From assembly GCA_028829895.1 (NCBI GenBank), contig CM054179.1, positions 111,269,375-111,333,374 of the forward strand: a stretch of 64,000 bases of DNA. Direction: 5' to 3'. This DNA is from Sinotaia quadrata. Lineage: Eukaryota > Mollusca > Gastropoda > Architaenioglossa > Viviparidae. The notes under the pieces were generated by a model. It ran no database searches, had not been told where the DNA came from, and saw only the letters and a list, made by a program, of their open reading frames with translations. The translations under genes were made by a program, and so were the position numbers. Of the stretch, positions 1 through 11,847 are shown in pieces (positions within the stretch are counted from its first letter, which is position 1; each line of letters starts with the position of its first letter).

Positions 1-182
1 TGACGATAAATGTTTGTCTTTAATGTTGTCAAAGAGAGACAACGTTTACACGCAGAGTGAAAGAGACGAATGGTTTCTTCTGGAGAATTATTAATAACAT
101 AAATTAAGATTCTCATCACTTGTCGTTAGTTATGGATGAATAAATAATAATAATCATAACCAATAACTAGGGTAGCATTGTG
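1..182 (+). repeat. Interspersed repeat family A, 3' end (cut by window start)
   Basis: This stretch matches the segment at about 60470-60720 closely, sharing the 'ataaatgtttgtctt', 'tctggagaattattaataac' and 'ataaccaataactagggt' blocks. Its 5' part lies outside the window. The family is not one I can name. Confidence 0.75.
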
Positions 183-400
183 TAACACACACAAACGCAC
201 ACAGCACATACAAACACAAACACAAACACAAACAAAACACAACAAACAGCACACAAACACACATCGCTTACAAATAACACACACAATACAGCACATACAC
301 TCAAACAACTCTTCCAACAACGACTCACAAACACAAAGAAAACATACAAACACACACGCAAACATAAAAACAAACATACAACACACGTAAAAAAAAAACA
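178..400. repeat. CA-rich low-complexity tract
   Basis: Irregular (CAAACA/CACA)n sequence directly after the family A end. Open frames on both strands here translate to Thr/His/Gln- or Cys/Val-rich low-complexity sequence and are not genes. Confidence 0.8.
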
Positions 401-1867
401 CAATTACAAACCGAATCGCCTCTTAAAAGTTGTACCAGTATAAAACATTTGACCTGAACGTTAGTAAAATTAATTCCGTTTTAATTCTTAAAGAAAAAAA
501 TGTCTTGGTTTATACGGTATTGAAATTACAGTTGTTCACAAATCAAGGAAATGTTTATTCGTCTGTAGAAATAAATCTTAATTATTTACTTATCTCTCTT
601 TGATTTGTCATCAGACTTTCAAAGTGCTTCAGTAATTATAAAACGTGAACGAAGCTAAGTTTCACAAATATAATGTTAAGGGCAGATAACCGTGCCCCTG
701 AATATTACTGGAGAAAACGGATCTAACTGCTAAGAATAGCCATTGACACAATGCTTTTATTGAAATCGGAAAGCCCTGACTCATTAGTGAATGGACAATT
801 GCTGTACTGTCAATAAGAAATTTTTTGACAAGTCAGTTGTAACCTATGTACTTAATTCTTAGCCTGTTGCTTGATTAGCTGTTGTGCTAAACTGAAATTA
901 AAATAAACAAGAAACCAATAAAAGAATATATGAAGACTTTCATGCACACATCCGTATCCTCTGGCTTCGCGATAGATCTACAAGAAGCCGATCGATTCTG
1001 GATTTCGCTGGCAACAAGTACGGTGGTGAAGTTCGGCACTCTCAGACTGCCAGTCTGATTTCTTTATCATGTTTGCCTGCCTTGTGACTATTATTAGTGT
1101 GTATATATTGCTACTTATTTAATTTTATTCATTCTATCTAATAAATTTGTTTACACTTCCACTTCTGTATTTAAGCAAAGAAGGAGATATGCATGCTTAG
1201 GGGGTGGAGGCTAAATTTTAATTGTATTAAGTTAGACAATTGCATATTTTGGGAAGCGTTCCCCCTTGAACTGAAGGAGAGCATGTGAGGGCCAGATTTC
1301 CTATACTTTCTAGAAGTGTTCGAACTTGCAAGGAGTGATGTTCTGAATGGGTAACACTCAGGGGCAGAGAGAATAAATTATTTAACGGGTAATATCCCTG
1401 AGGTTTAACCGAGTTTTTCCATCTGCAAAAATTACAAAGACTTGTACAGGTGAAACTGAATTGATTAGGGGTTGGGTAGCTAATCGTTTAAACCACACAT
1501 CACACTGTTTCTAAATTTTACTGTATGGTAGTCACTCATACCACATAGGATTGGGAGGGGAGCTATCTTTTCCCTATAGACAATGTTTTTTATTGTAGGT
1601 CTGCCATATATTATCGAGGTGTGCAGAACTCGTGAGTACAACGTTAATTGTCTGCATTGTTATACGCATGAGTAAACACAACCAGGGTCACGTTACCTCA
1701 CATTAGTAGAATGCTTTTCAACGTACAGCGTGATTATTGAAGTGTGTGTGGATGTAATTCCAATAGGTTGCCCATTCGTTCTTGCCCTTCACTTGAATCG
1801 CTCCCTCTCTCTAACTAGTTCTTTCTCTCACAAGCACACTAACACAAAGAGTAACTTAAAATAAAAA
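401..1867. other. Intergenic, no gene seen
   Basis: AT-rich sequence without a convincing exon or conserved open frame. A somewhat GC-richer patch at 930-1080 has no readable protein similarity that I recognise. Confidence 0.5.
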
Positions 1868-1869
1868 TT

Positions 1870-1957
<88 letters not shown>

Positions 1958-1960
1958 TCC
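1868..1960. repeat. (TTTC)n microsatellite
   Basis: About 23 uninterrupted TTTC/CTTT units, followed by a pyrimidine-rich tail. Confidence 0.95.
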
Positions 1961-2256
1961 ACTTTTCTCCACTTGTTTTCCTTTTCTTGTCGTTACTTCT
2001 ATTCTTCTTTCTGCATTATTAATTCAAGTTGTTGTAGCTGAAGCGTACAAGACAATGTTGTATAACAGCCTGGCCACATTAACTATTGAATGCATTTTGT
2101 CATTACTCATTGTCCATATAGTATTGATTTGTAATTTTATAGTAACAGGCAATAAAAAGTACCCCATCCCTGGGTTTTTTTCCTTTGTTTTCTTTATAGT
2201 GCATTGCTTTGGTTTGGTTTCTGTTATATATATGTATGCGCGCGCGTTTATGTATG

Positions 2257-2258
<2 letters not shown>

Positions 2259-2303
<45 letters not shown>
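2259..2303. repeat. (GT)n microsatellite
   Basis: About 22 GT units followed by a short GA-rich tract. Confidence 0.95.
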
Positions 2304-2312
<9 letters not shown>

Positions 2313-2397
2313 GGAGAGAGAGCTTCGAAGGTTATTTTGATTGGAGTTGGGTAATGGTTGAACCTAATTTCTTGATTTCCAGGGAAGATTTTAATTT

Positions 2398-3358
2398 TTA
2401 CACTCTACACTACACCACACCACCACCATATCACAACCACACCATTACCGTATCATACACTACAAAACCACCATATTACACACCACACCACCATATCACA
2501 CACTACACAACCACCACATTACACTCTACACTACATCACCACATATTACACACTATATCACGCCACCAACATATCACACATCCCAATCTACACTACATCA
2601 CCACCATATCACACACTACATCATACCATCACAATATCACACTCTACACTACACCACACCACCACATCACACTCTACACCACACCACCACCATATCACAC
2701 TCTACATCATACCATCAAAATATCACTCTACACCACACCACCATATCACACTCCACATCACACTCTACACCACACCACCACCACTTCACACTCTACACCA
2801 CACCATATTACATACCACACCACAACCACATTACACTCGACACTACATCACCACATATCACACACACTACATCCCACCACTACCATAACACACACCACCA
2901 CATCACACTCTACACCACACCATATCACACTCTACTCTACACCACCACATCACACACTACACCACACCACCATCATATCACACACTACACCACCACCTAG
3001 TCACACTCTACATTACACTATCACCGTATCACACACTACACCACACCACCAACATATCACACATCACCACATCACACTCTACACCACACTACCACCATAT
3101 CACACTATACACTACACCACTACACCACTACACCACCACCACATCACACTCTACACTACACTACCGCCATATCACACCCTACACCATCACCATATCACAA
3201 TCTATACCACACCAACACCATATCACACACCGCACCACCCCACATCACACTCTACACTACATCACACAACCACCATATCACACACATACTAAATCACATC
3301 ACAACACACCATAATACACACATTACACCCCACCCCAAACACACACACATACACGTAC
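2398..3358. repeat. CAC-rich minisatellite, G-depleted on + strand
   Basis: Imperfect tandem variants of a CACACTACACCACACCACCA-type unit, often with an extra CCATAT, run for about 950 bp. The + strand has almost no G. A 312-codon open frame across the array encodes only Thr/His/Tyr/Pro/Ser low-complexity sequence and is a by-product of the repeat. Confidence 0.9.
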
Positions 3359-3667
3359 AGGCAAAATGGAGAAGAGAGAATGGATAAAGACACAAATGGA
3401 CAAAAAAAGATTAGAGATAGTTGATGAAGAGATAGAAAGAAAAGTTTAATGGATTAATAGACTGGTTGGAATAGAAAGACAATAGAGAAGGAGAAAGCAA
3501 TTGTAGAGACAGAAAGACAGGAAGAAATATAGATAAAGCACGAGTGAAGAAGTAAATAGAATGAAAGAGAGAATATATAAGTAAAGAAAGAAAGCTTAAA
3601 AAATATCTACATATAACAGTTGTAGAAATAGTAAGACTGAGTTGGAAATATATAATGTCTGTAGAAA
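3359..3667. other. Purine-rich intergenic spacer
   Basis: A GA/AAAG-rich stretch between the CAC array and a family A copy. No exon or RNA gene is seen. Confidence 0.5.
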
Positions 3668-4690
3668 TAATGTGGAGTAAATTTGCCTATTCCTATTTCT
3701 AAACTTAATAATTATATATTTGTTACCACTGTTGTGACCCGACCCTGGGCACTGCTTATGATGGTACTTTTTTTTGTGTCAGAGTTGGAGTAAACAACTC
3801 AGGTAAAGAATATGCTAGAACATGCTGATGTAATTCAAACCAGTTCCAAGCGGATGAGTAGTTTTTCTGACTGATAATCTCACACTTGTTCATAACGACT
3901 TGATCCTATGAGGATGGACTGAAAGTTATTTTGTTGAAGAAAGTCCTTTGTTCTAATCTAATCACTTTGATTTTGACATAACGTGAATCCAGTCATAAAG
4001 GCGATCGTTAACTGGTAAAGTTAAGTTAACTGACTGGTAAAGAAAGAATGGACTTAGAAATATTTCGTACATTTTTATTATTGATATATGATTTGAAATG
4101 CAGAATGCTTTATGTCACTAAACCATTATTTCCATGTTCACTAATTTGATTATGTTGTACATTATACTTGCGAACGATGCTATATTTCTTATGCTTTGTG
4201 TGTATCGGGCTAAAAGAAATATCATTGCAGGATTTGTAAATTGAGAATTTGTATGAGGGAGAAAGGAGTTTAGAGATGACGTATGCCCGAAATTTAGCGC
4301 TGCCTTAATTTAACTTTTGCAGAAAGGAGCGCACCTTTTTTTCTTTCATAGTCCTGTACCCACTTCAGACTACAGTGACTACTGTACTCCAATGGATCAC
4401 ATTAGTATATGAATCCTGCGTTGTCATCGAACTTATCAGTAAACGTTTTGCTGTAAGTTGATTCCTGTGAATTCCATTCGAGAACCAGTAGAGCAAAAAT
4501 TGAGGTTTGAGTTTGGTCTCGAGAATTCAGGAAAGTTTCTAGAACACTTCCTGGTGGTGTGCTGAGTAGCAAACATGAAAATTCTAGAACCCTCTGCATG
4601 ATGTGCTTTGATAGTGCATTTGAAGTTCTGGACTCCATGGTGTGCTTTCTGAGTGCATCGAAGATTCTAAAACAGCTGTGTAACGTCCCA
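3668..4690 (+). repeat. Interspersed repeat family A, 5' portion
   Basis: It starts at 'gtggagtaaatttgcc' and stays alignable with 17170-17835 and 59495-60390: the 'gcactgcttatgat' block, 'gtaaacaactcagg', 'gatgagtagtttttct', then 'cgctgccttaatttaacttt'. It breaks off near 4690, where non-LTR retrotransposon sequence follows after a short spacer. Open frames inside are not conserved between copies. Confidence 0.8.
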
Positions 4691-4794
4691 AAAGGGGTAT
4701 GTTCGACCGTCACCTAAATAAGAAAGAAAGTGACTTGTTGCAAATTTCTTGATTGTGAACACGTGCAAGTGACAGCTGCCTTCTTTGAAAAAGC

Positions 4795-5614
4795 TACGTA
4801 CATTTTGATTTGGAGATTTGAAGACCAAATTGATGACCAACAACACCAGTGGCATTGGCAATTACATCGTGATTAGTGATCAGAAATTGGAAATAGTTAA
4901 TAAATTCAAGTACTTAGGCTCCATCGTGACGACGAGGGATCAAAACCAAAAATATTTTCCACGATTGCGATAACATTAACACCAATGGCAAGACTGAAGA
5001 CAGCTTGGAAAGACAGAAACATCTCAGTCAGCTAAAAGATCTGACTGCTGCGCTCAAAAATATTTTCTAGGATTGCGATGACATTAACACCAATGGCAAG
5101 ACTGAAGACAGCTTGGAAAAACAGAAACATCTCAGTCAGCTCAAAGATCAGACTGATGCGCTCCTTGGTTGTATCTGTGTTTTTATATGCCTGTGAGTCA
5201 TGGACCCTCACAGTGGATCTCAAAAGAAGGATACAAGCTACTGAAATGAGATGCTTTCGAAGGTTGCTTGGCATTTCGTATAGAGATCATGTCACGAACG
5301 AGGAAATGGGATACAGAATTAGGCAAGCCATTGGGCCTTATGAAGAGCTATTGGCCATTGTGAAGAAAACGCAAAATGAAATGGTATGGGCATGTCATAC
5401 GATCAACAGGACTTGCCAAGACAATCATGCAAGGTACTGTGCAAGGAGGGCGAAGGAGAGGAAGACAGAGGAAAAGATGGATAACATCTCAGAGTGGACA
5501 GGACTGAAACTGAGAAATACAGTAAGATTAGCAGAGAACAGAATGGAATGGAGGAAACTGGTTGTCAGGTCATCAGTGGTGCCCCAACGGTCGACAAGAC
5601 TAAGGGATAAATAA
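4795..5614 (+). pseudogene. Degenerate non-LTR retrotransposon, 3' end of reverse-transcriptase ORF
   Basis: Translation gives hallmarks of the C-terminal part of an endonuclease/reverse-transcriptase polyprotein of the LINE class: 'KFKYLGSIVTTRD' near 4900, 'KIRLMRSLVVSVFLYACESW' near 5140-5200, 'RRLLGISYRDHVTNEE' near 5260-5300, and a terminal '[14 protein letters not shown]' ending at the stop near 5611. The frame is broken: after 5370 the family-typical KWYGHV segment is readable only in a second frame before the first frame resumes its similarity at the WTGL motif. An internal tandem duplication (4949-5049 and 5058-5163) repeats the segment before the YACESW motif. The element is followed directly by a GATA array, as is common for LINE 3' tails. 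It is a dead fragment, not a host gene. Confidence 0.85.
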
Positions 5615-5656
<42 letters not shown>

Positions 5657-5677
5657 GGATGGATAGATGGATGGATG

Positions 5678-5724
<47 letters not shown>

Positions 5725-5753
5725 GGATAGATGGATAGATAGATGGATAGATG

Positions 5754-5816
<63 letters not shown>

Positions 5817-5817
5817 T
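5615..5817. repeat. (GATA)n array with GATG variants
   Basis: About 50 tetranucleotide units starting right after the retrotransposon stop codon, so it may have grown from the element's simple-repeat tail. Confidence 0.95.
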
Positions 5818-5864
5818 GCTGATATCTATGCAAGGATAAACCGAATGAGTGTCTAGCGTTAATC

Positions 5865-6270
5865 ACACGTTGTGAAGTGATGTAAATAACAATGCTCTTT
5901 TGATTATATATATATGTTGTACATTTGATTGTTGATTTAATAAATTTATTGTTAATGTAATTAACCTTCTTGCACATATCTTAAAACTTATGTTGGAGTA
6001 ATGGTGGGTGGATGGGGGCTCGTTAAATAAGAAGTAAGACGTTTCCACTTAGAGAAACATTATGCAACGATAAAACATCTATCTTGTTATTGTGTTAACA
6101 GTAGAGTTTTACGACACCCTTATAATCCGCCAAGTGAGAGACATGTTGGTCTTGTGGGAGAATTATTAATAACTACAAATAAAGATTTTCGACCACTTGT
6201 AATTAGTTATGAGTTATTAATTAATACATAATGATCATAACGAGTGAAGGGTGTCCAGAGCGATGTCGCA
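5865..6270 (+). repeat. Interspersed repeat family A, 3' portion
   Basis: It matches the reverse complement of about 48430-48780: 'caataaatttattg', 'gtgggtggatgggggctc', 'gccaagtgagagaca', 'gagaattattaata' and 'taattagttat' occur in the same order. It ends near 'aagggtgtcc'. Confidence 0.75.
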
Positions 6271-6767
6271 GACAGTAAAAGTGAAAAGGAAAACGATAAT
6301 TACTGTAGAGATCGTATGACTGAAAAAGGAAAAAAAAAATTACTGTAGAGACAGCAAGACAGAATGGAAAAGATGGATGTATCGTGAAAGAAAGAAAGAC
6401 AAAATAAAGAAGATAAGATAATGGCTACTGTAAAACAGAAAGGAAAAGAAAAAAATTATCGATGAAGAGTTAACAAAAATAACAATGAAAAAATTGATGG
6501 AGAGAAAAATATACATTTTGGATAACAAATGTGTAAATGCAATATGTTAATAGGAAGGAGAGAATGTGAAAATATTGAAGAACAAAATGGACAAGAGAAA
6601 ATTGTTGATTGAGAACAGAATAGGAATTCAAAGAAGGTGGCTGAAAACAATAGATAAAATCAAAATGGGAAATAAATTGGTGATGAATTTATTAGTGTTC
6701 ACGTTATAAAGTAGTAACATTTCAACATAAGAAAGAATTCAGTAAATAAACAGTGTTGTACAAATGG
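6271..6767. other. A-rich intergenic spacer
   Basis: Purine-rich (GAAAGAAAG-type) sequence; no gene seen. Confidence 0.5.
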
Positions 6768-6858
<91 letters not shown>

Positions 6859-6904
6859 ATCTATCTATCTATCTATCTATCAATCTATCTGTTTGTCTAT
6901 CTAA
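6768..6904. repeat. (CTAT)n microsatellite
   Basis: More than 30 CTAT units with a few interruptions. The open frame across it (Leu-Ser-Ile-Tyr repeats) is spurious. Confidence 0.95.
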
Positions 6905-8689
6905 AACAAAAAGAATCGCTTCCAAATCAGTCTTGTAGAGTTAAATTTAACATTTAAAAACCTAGATCACTGTTTCGTTGTCCCCCTCCCCCAATTTATT
7001 TTAGTGCGGAATATCGCATTGACTGACGGGATTAAAAATAATAATACTATAAGTGGATAAGCCAAACAGACCGGGGTGAGTGGGGGAAAAGAGGGCAGAA
7101 ATGGTGGGGGGGGGGGAGGGGATGAATTTGTACTGGTTTTAAGCGGGCACAACACGATCAGGAAGTTGCTGAAATCTAAATTCTCGTAACTTGGAAGTAT
7201 CGTAATGTCCCTCAGACATGACCCTTGCCTCATTGACCTAATTCATGTAAACAACGCCCCGATGGAGTAATGCGGGGTTTACAAATTAGTTCTCGGCCGG
7301 CCGAAAGCGAAAAATCCGATTATTGTCAGCTGGACATAACGGATATTCAGTTTGAGCGCTTACACGTTAAGAAATTTTGTTGTGAATGTTATCTCAGTCG
7401 GTAACTACAACCGATTGGTTATAATATGCAACGTAAACTTTTGAAAGTTGAATCATTTAAGAATTTTTGTTCGATCCCATCTTTCGCTGCTGTTGCAGAG
7501 GGGTGCAGCCACCCCCCACCCCCAAGCCTTTCCCCACAAATCATTTAGAAATTTTAGCCCTGAAGCTGCGAGATTGACTAGATTAGAAATTGCAAAATTG
7601 TTTCCCACAATATTATTCGTAAGTGACCTACTTTTAAGAAAAACCTAAATTGCTTCTTCTTTGGTTGGAATGATGGCAGTTTCCGGCCTGTGCCGATTTC
7701 GCTGCCTGGTGCAAGGTGCTCCGCTAGAGGGAGGGGGATTTCAGATGTGGAAGTGCAGAGTGGAGTGCAGCATGGTTGACAGAAAGTTGAAAGGTTGATG
7801 ATGGTGGATGGGAGTGGAGGTAATTCGACTGTTTTGTTTGTTGTTTTACCTTTGTATCATGCCAGAAGTGTGTGTTTCTCATTTTCCAGTCTTGGTGACA
7901 GCTGTTGGAGTTTTATTTTTAATACCTCTTTCTCTCCCTTTTTTGCGCTGGATCATTCTATATTTATTTTATTTCTAACATTTATACGTTCAGGTTTTTC
8001 GGTTTATATTTTATGACTATCTTTTTTAAATTTTATTTAATTGGTTAGTTTGAGTATTTGGGTGGGCCTCCCAATCATTACTGTAGGTGGCTAGTCTTAG
8101 GACTTGGGGAAGCCCTGGACGTGGCGGGGCGGTAGGGGCATCACTAAGGGGCTCAGACGAAATGTAAAGAACATACCTCCTGGGTGCAATGGGATAGAAA
8201 TAAAAAATATTTATAAACAGCACTATAGCTCTCTCTCCGCTCGATTTTCAGATTCACACTTACACATATCACAGACACAAACATAAAGGTTATGACATAT
8301 TTATCACACAAGGAAAACAGCCATGGTTTATAACCTGACACTAACTCATAACTCATACCCGGTGAATGGCGGAGTGACGGCAGATTGCCAGCACCAGTTA
8401 GTGGGGACGGGGACATAGGAATAAATTACAAATCAAGGATGGGTTGGGTTTCGCACTGGAACCAAGGCATTCCTTTAGGCTTCATTGCGAGCTGTACGTC
8501 CGAGGTATCCCGTACAAGACCCTAATATATTTTATTGCTTATTTACTTTATATATATATTTATATATTACTGTAACCTATATTTTTCAATATAAATCTAG
8601 CATGCATGTTTATTTGTAAGTTTTTCAAAGTTTACATATATCCTTTTTTCATTATAAACTTAGCATGGATTTGTGTTTATATAGTGCAT
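6905..8689. other. Intergenic, no gene seen
   Basis: Mixed-composition sequence with homopolymer runs (G near 7105). Several 60-90-codon open frames lack domain similarity and flanking splice context. Confidence 0.45.
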
Positions 8690-9165
8690 TCACATGTACT
8701 GTAACTTATTGTTATCTTAATAGCATGTTTATACGTGTTTATTTAGGATATACACACGTACTGAAATCTATTCTTGCCTCTGTAAACTTGGCATGTTTAT
8801 ACGTGTTTATTTAGGATATATACGCGTACTGAAATCTATTCTTGCCTCTGTAAACTTGGCCTGTTTATACGTGTTTATTTAGGATATACACGCGTACTGA
8901 AATCTATTCCTGCCTCTGTAAACTTGGCCTGTTTATATGTGTTTATTTAGGATATACACACTTACTGAAATCTATTCTTGCCTCTGGCATGTTTATGTGT
9001 TTATTTAGGATATATACGTGTACTGAAATCTATTCTTGCCTCTGTAAACTTGGCATGTTTATACGTGTTTATTTAGGATATATAAGCGTACTGAAATCTA
9101 TTCTTGCCTCTGTAAACTTGGCATGTTTATATATGTTAATTTAGGATATATACACGTACTGTAAC
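8690..9165. repeat. ~70-85-bp minisatellite, about 6 units
   Basis: Repeated block containing 'tacgtgtttatttaggatat', 'gtactgaaatctattc' and 'ttgcctctgtaaacttggca'. Units differ by point changes and one short deletion near 8985. Confidence 0.9.
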
Positions 9166-9834
9166 TTTTTTCTTTCAATTTGCAATCTGCTTTTCCTACG
9201 TGTTTAGTTACTTCAGGTGTATGTATAAATATTGTGACCTAATTTATTTTAATAAATTGCTTTGCTATTATTTATTATCGTCATTATTGTTTGCAAGGTC
9301 GATTTTAAATACAATTCATCAGACCAGATTATAAACTCCCAGACGATGAGTAGGTCACCGAAGTAACATGTTATTGCTGCTTTTGAATGTGCATATAAAC
9401 ATAATAAACAAATTACGTCAAAACTGTGCGACTTCACGGTGTCTGGTCCTTTTTGTATGAATTTCTGTGACATTCCGTTGGGGCAATTTTGTAGTCCATG
9501 ATTTTGTGGGGCAACTTGTAGTTCATGACTTTGTGGGGCAATTTCTGTCCAGAACTTGCATGACAAGTATTCACACCAACCCCAACCACCAATACCCTGC
9601 GCCGATGCGAGTTATATAATGCCATGTTCTTAGGATATATATAAACGACCAGCATTTTGGGGGTAGGGGGCATCTATACCACCATTCACGAACAAACGAA
9701 GTCAAAACAACATCCAAATGCGGCAGCAGAGCCCTCCACTACGCTCTCTGAATACAAGAGAAGAGACGAAGACCCCACAGGAACCCCCCAAAAGTGAGAA
9801 CATCAAGAAGATTGTGATGGGGTGAGGTGTTATG
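9166..9834. other. Intergenic, one short tandem motif
   Basis: Contains roughly 31-bp repeats with 'gtggggcaa' and 'ttcatgactttgtgggg' at 9475-9545. No convincing coding exon. Confidence 0.45.
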
Positions 9835-9837
9835 TTG

Positions 9838-10460
9838 TTGTTATGGGTCACCCCAGGGTGCGAGGAGATGATGAAAACGATGAAGATGCAATGGGACGAT
9901 ACGGCAACCACAGCAGGAGAGGCAGAACGCGCAACACGTGTTTACATTTTCATGCTCTTTATTTCGGCGACACACCGCCAACCACGCTCCTCTCTTGACC
10001 AAAGACGACTAAAGACGAACGCACCAAGACGAACCAAGACGAACGCTGACCCACCGTCTCGCACACTCTCTCACACAATATATCTAAAAAGTCCGGGCGG
10101 CAAAGGGGACTCCACTAAACAATTCTGGAACTGCTGACTAAAACTACTGCTAACGGGTACATCTGTGCTAACCTACTTTCGTTCTAACATAAATTTCTCC
10201 TAAACTACCTAGAGTTATATAACACTTAAACTATCAAAAAATACTACATTAAATACTCTCTAAATACAATACTTCCTTACAATATAATTCACAAAATAAA
10301 TTATCAAATAAATAATTAACTATATTCATGTGCCAGGGGAAAACCATGTACACACACATAAATCATAAAATACACTTAGAAAACAATATAAACTAACTTA
10401 CAAAATTATATAAATATAAACTACATCCCACTAACTATTAGAATATCTAAACATTAACTT
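9838..10460 (+). repeat. Interspersed repeat family B, copy 1
   Basis: It begins with 'ttatgggtcaccccaggg' and is alignable with the reverse complement of 43150-43660: 'ctactttcgttctaa', 'tcctaaacta', 'ttaaatactctctaaatac' and 'aactatattcatgtgcca' follow in the same order. The segment from 9880 to 10150 is private to this copy. Family not recognised. Confidence 0.75.
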
Positions 10461-10689
10461 TACTTGATAAATGAATAATATAATAAGTGGCGGTCAAACG
10501 TGTACCCAATGGCACAGCCACACATTCCTATATAGCAGACCGCGCAGCGTGATTCAAACAAGCGGCCGATGACCTACTTTGCTGCCGGACAATCACAAGC
10601 GCTACGCACACACTCTGTACACACGTACATCCACCCTTCCACAAGATGAAAAGATTTGACGCAATTCTTGTGGAGTAAAAGAAGAAGAA

Positions 10690-10775
10690 ACTTGTGATTA
10701 GTTATGTGTTATTAATTAATAAATAATAATCATAACAAGTGAAGGGTGAGGGCTCAGAGAGGTGTCACACGATGC
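10690..10775 (+). repeat. Interspersed repeat family A, terminal fragment
   Basis: Matches the end of the copy at 5865-6270: 'attagttat', 'ttattaattaata', 'aataatcataacaagtgaag', then 'gaggtgtcac'. Confidence 0.6.
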
Positions 10776-11640
10776 AATCAGTGCAATCGATGCATTGAAA
10801 TTAAAAAAAAAAAGAGGCTAGAGAAGTATCCTTATTTTATCCTTTTTAATTTTTGTTTATTTAAAACAGTCTTAACGTGCCGCTGAATACGTACAGCACA
10901 CTGCGTTTCAGTAACGCAATCGGTTGTCGGCGACATTCAGTGCCAGAAATTGTGATCGAAGCTGCTCAGTATATTTTGACTAATGCTTTATTCCTCATAG
11001 CATTCTTAAAGCAAATGTGATACTAGTATTATTGTACTAGTGTAATACTAGTATTATTAATGATGCAGTCACTCAGACATGCGTACACAACTCCCTGTGC
11101 AAGTCTAAGTCGACCTCTAGGTATGGCAGCTGTAAACAGGGACGGGTCAATGCAGAATGTCGGGATTATCTTCAGATTCATTCGTAAGTGGCGTGTTTGA
11201 CCACTGACCAGTGCCAGCTTTCTTGTATCCATGATTATAGTTTAATGCACTATTTTGAACGAGGAAAGAATAGCAAGAAAAAAGACTTTTTTTTTTAAAG
11301 GAAGAAATTGTGTTTCGCTGGATGTTATTCCACCTTTCTTGTTAAGGAGGTTCTCGGAGGAGAGGAGTTGAGGGGGTGGGGTTGAGAGGCGTTCGTTGTG
11401 TTGCCTTAATTAACCATTTATTTTTGTTGTTGCATTTGTGTCTGTTAGGAAGCACTAAGAGTATTTTGTGTTTTGGGGGTGAATAAAGTGTTTCTGTTGT
11501 GAAAGATAATTATGCCCTGTTCTATTTTATTTTGAGTGTTGTGCTTTCCAGTCTGTGTTTGGATATTGCAATAGAAAGTGTTGCAGTGTAAGAAGAATTA
11601 CGGAAGGGAGGCGTTGTTTTTTTGTGTGACCAGTTAACGC
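10776..11640. other. Region upstream of the IkB-like gene
   Basis: No coding exon seen. It could hold upstream promoter sequence or non-coding 5' exons of the IkB-like gene; I cannot place a transcription start. Confidence 0.4.
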
Positions 11641-11664
11641 ATGCGCAAAGACATGTCACCAATC

Positions 11665-11675
11665 GGGGAATCCCC
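11665..11675. promoter_or_regulatory. Perfect palindromic kappaB site
   Basis: GGGGAATCCCC fits the NF-kB consensus GGGRNNYYCC on both strands and sits 130 bp before the predicted ATG of an IkB-family gene. Known IkB genes are often NF-kB targets, so a feedback role is plausible. Whether it lies in the promoter or the 5' UTR is unknown. Confidence 0.65.
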
Positions 11676-11804
11676 TTGGTTTTCCTCACGCAATAGCGGG
11701 TCACACTCGAACGCACTCTGTACAGGGACAGGCAAAGCTGATCCACTTCGTATTTATTTGTCGTTCAAACAGGATCATTGCAAAATTTCATATGATCGTC
11801 AAAG

Positions 11805-11847
11805 ATGTCTGTGGCAACTATGTCGATCAGCTTTACGTCAAAATTTG
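11805..11847 (+). CDS. NFKBIZ: IkB-like gene, coding exon 1
   Basis: The ATG in 'caaagATGtct' opens 14 codons (MSVATMSISFTSKF) plus one base, then donor GTAACT. The single leftover base completes an Asp codon with exon 2. Too short for ordinary ORF calling; inferred from phase and position, so the start is less certain than the other exons. Confidence 0.65.

Noticed and set aside
2354..3292. 312-codon open frame rich in His/Thr/Tyr/Pro
   Set aside because: It lies wholly inside the CAC-rich minisatellite and is kept open only by the absence of G-containing stops; no start context, splice context or domain.
2398..3358. CRISPR-like array
   Set aside because: Units are tandem, imperfect and without unique spacers, and the window is eukaryotic.
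5600..5977. Ile-Tyr-Leu-Ser repeat frame
   Set aside because: Translation of the GATA microsatellite.
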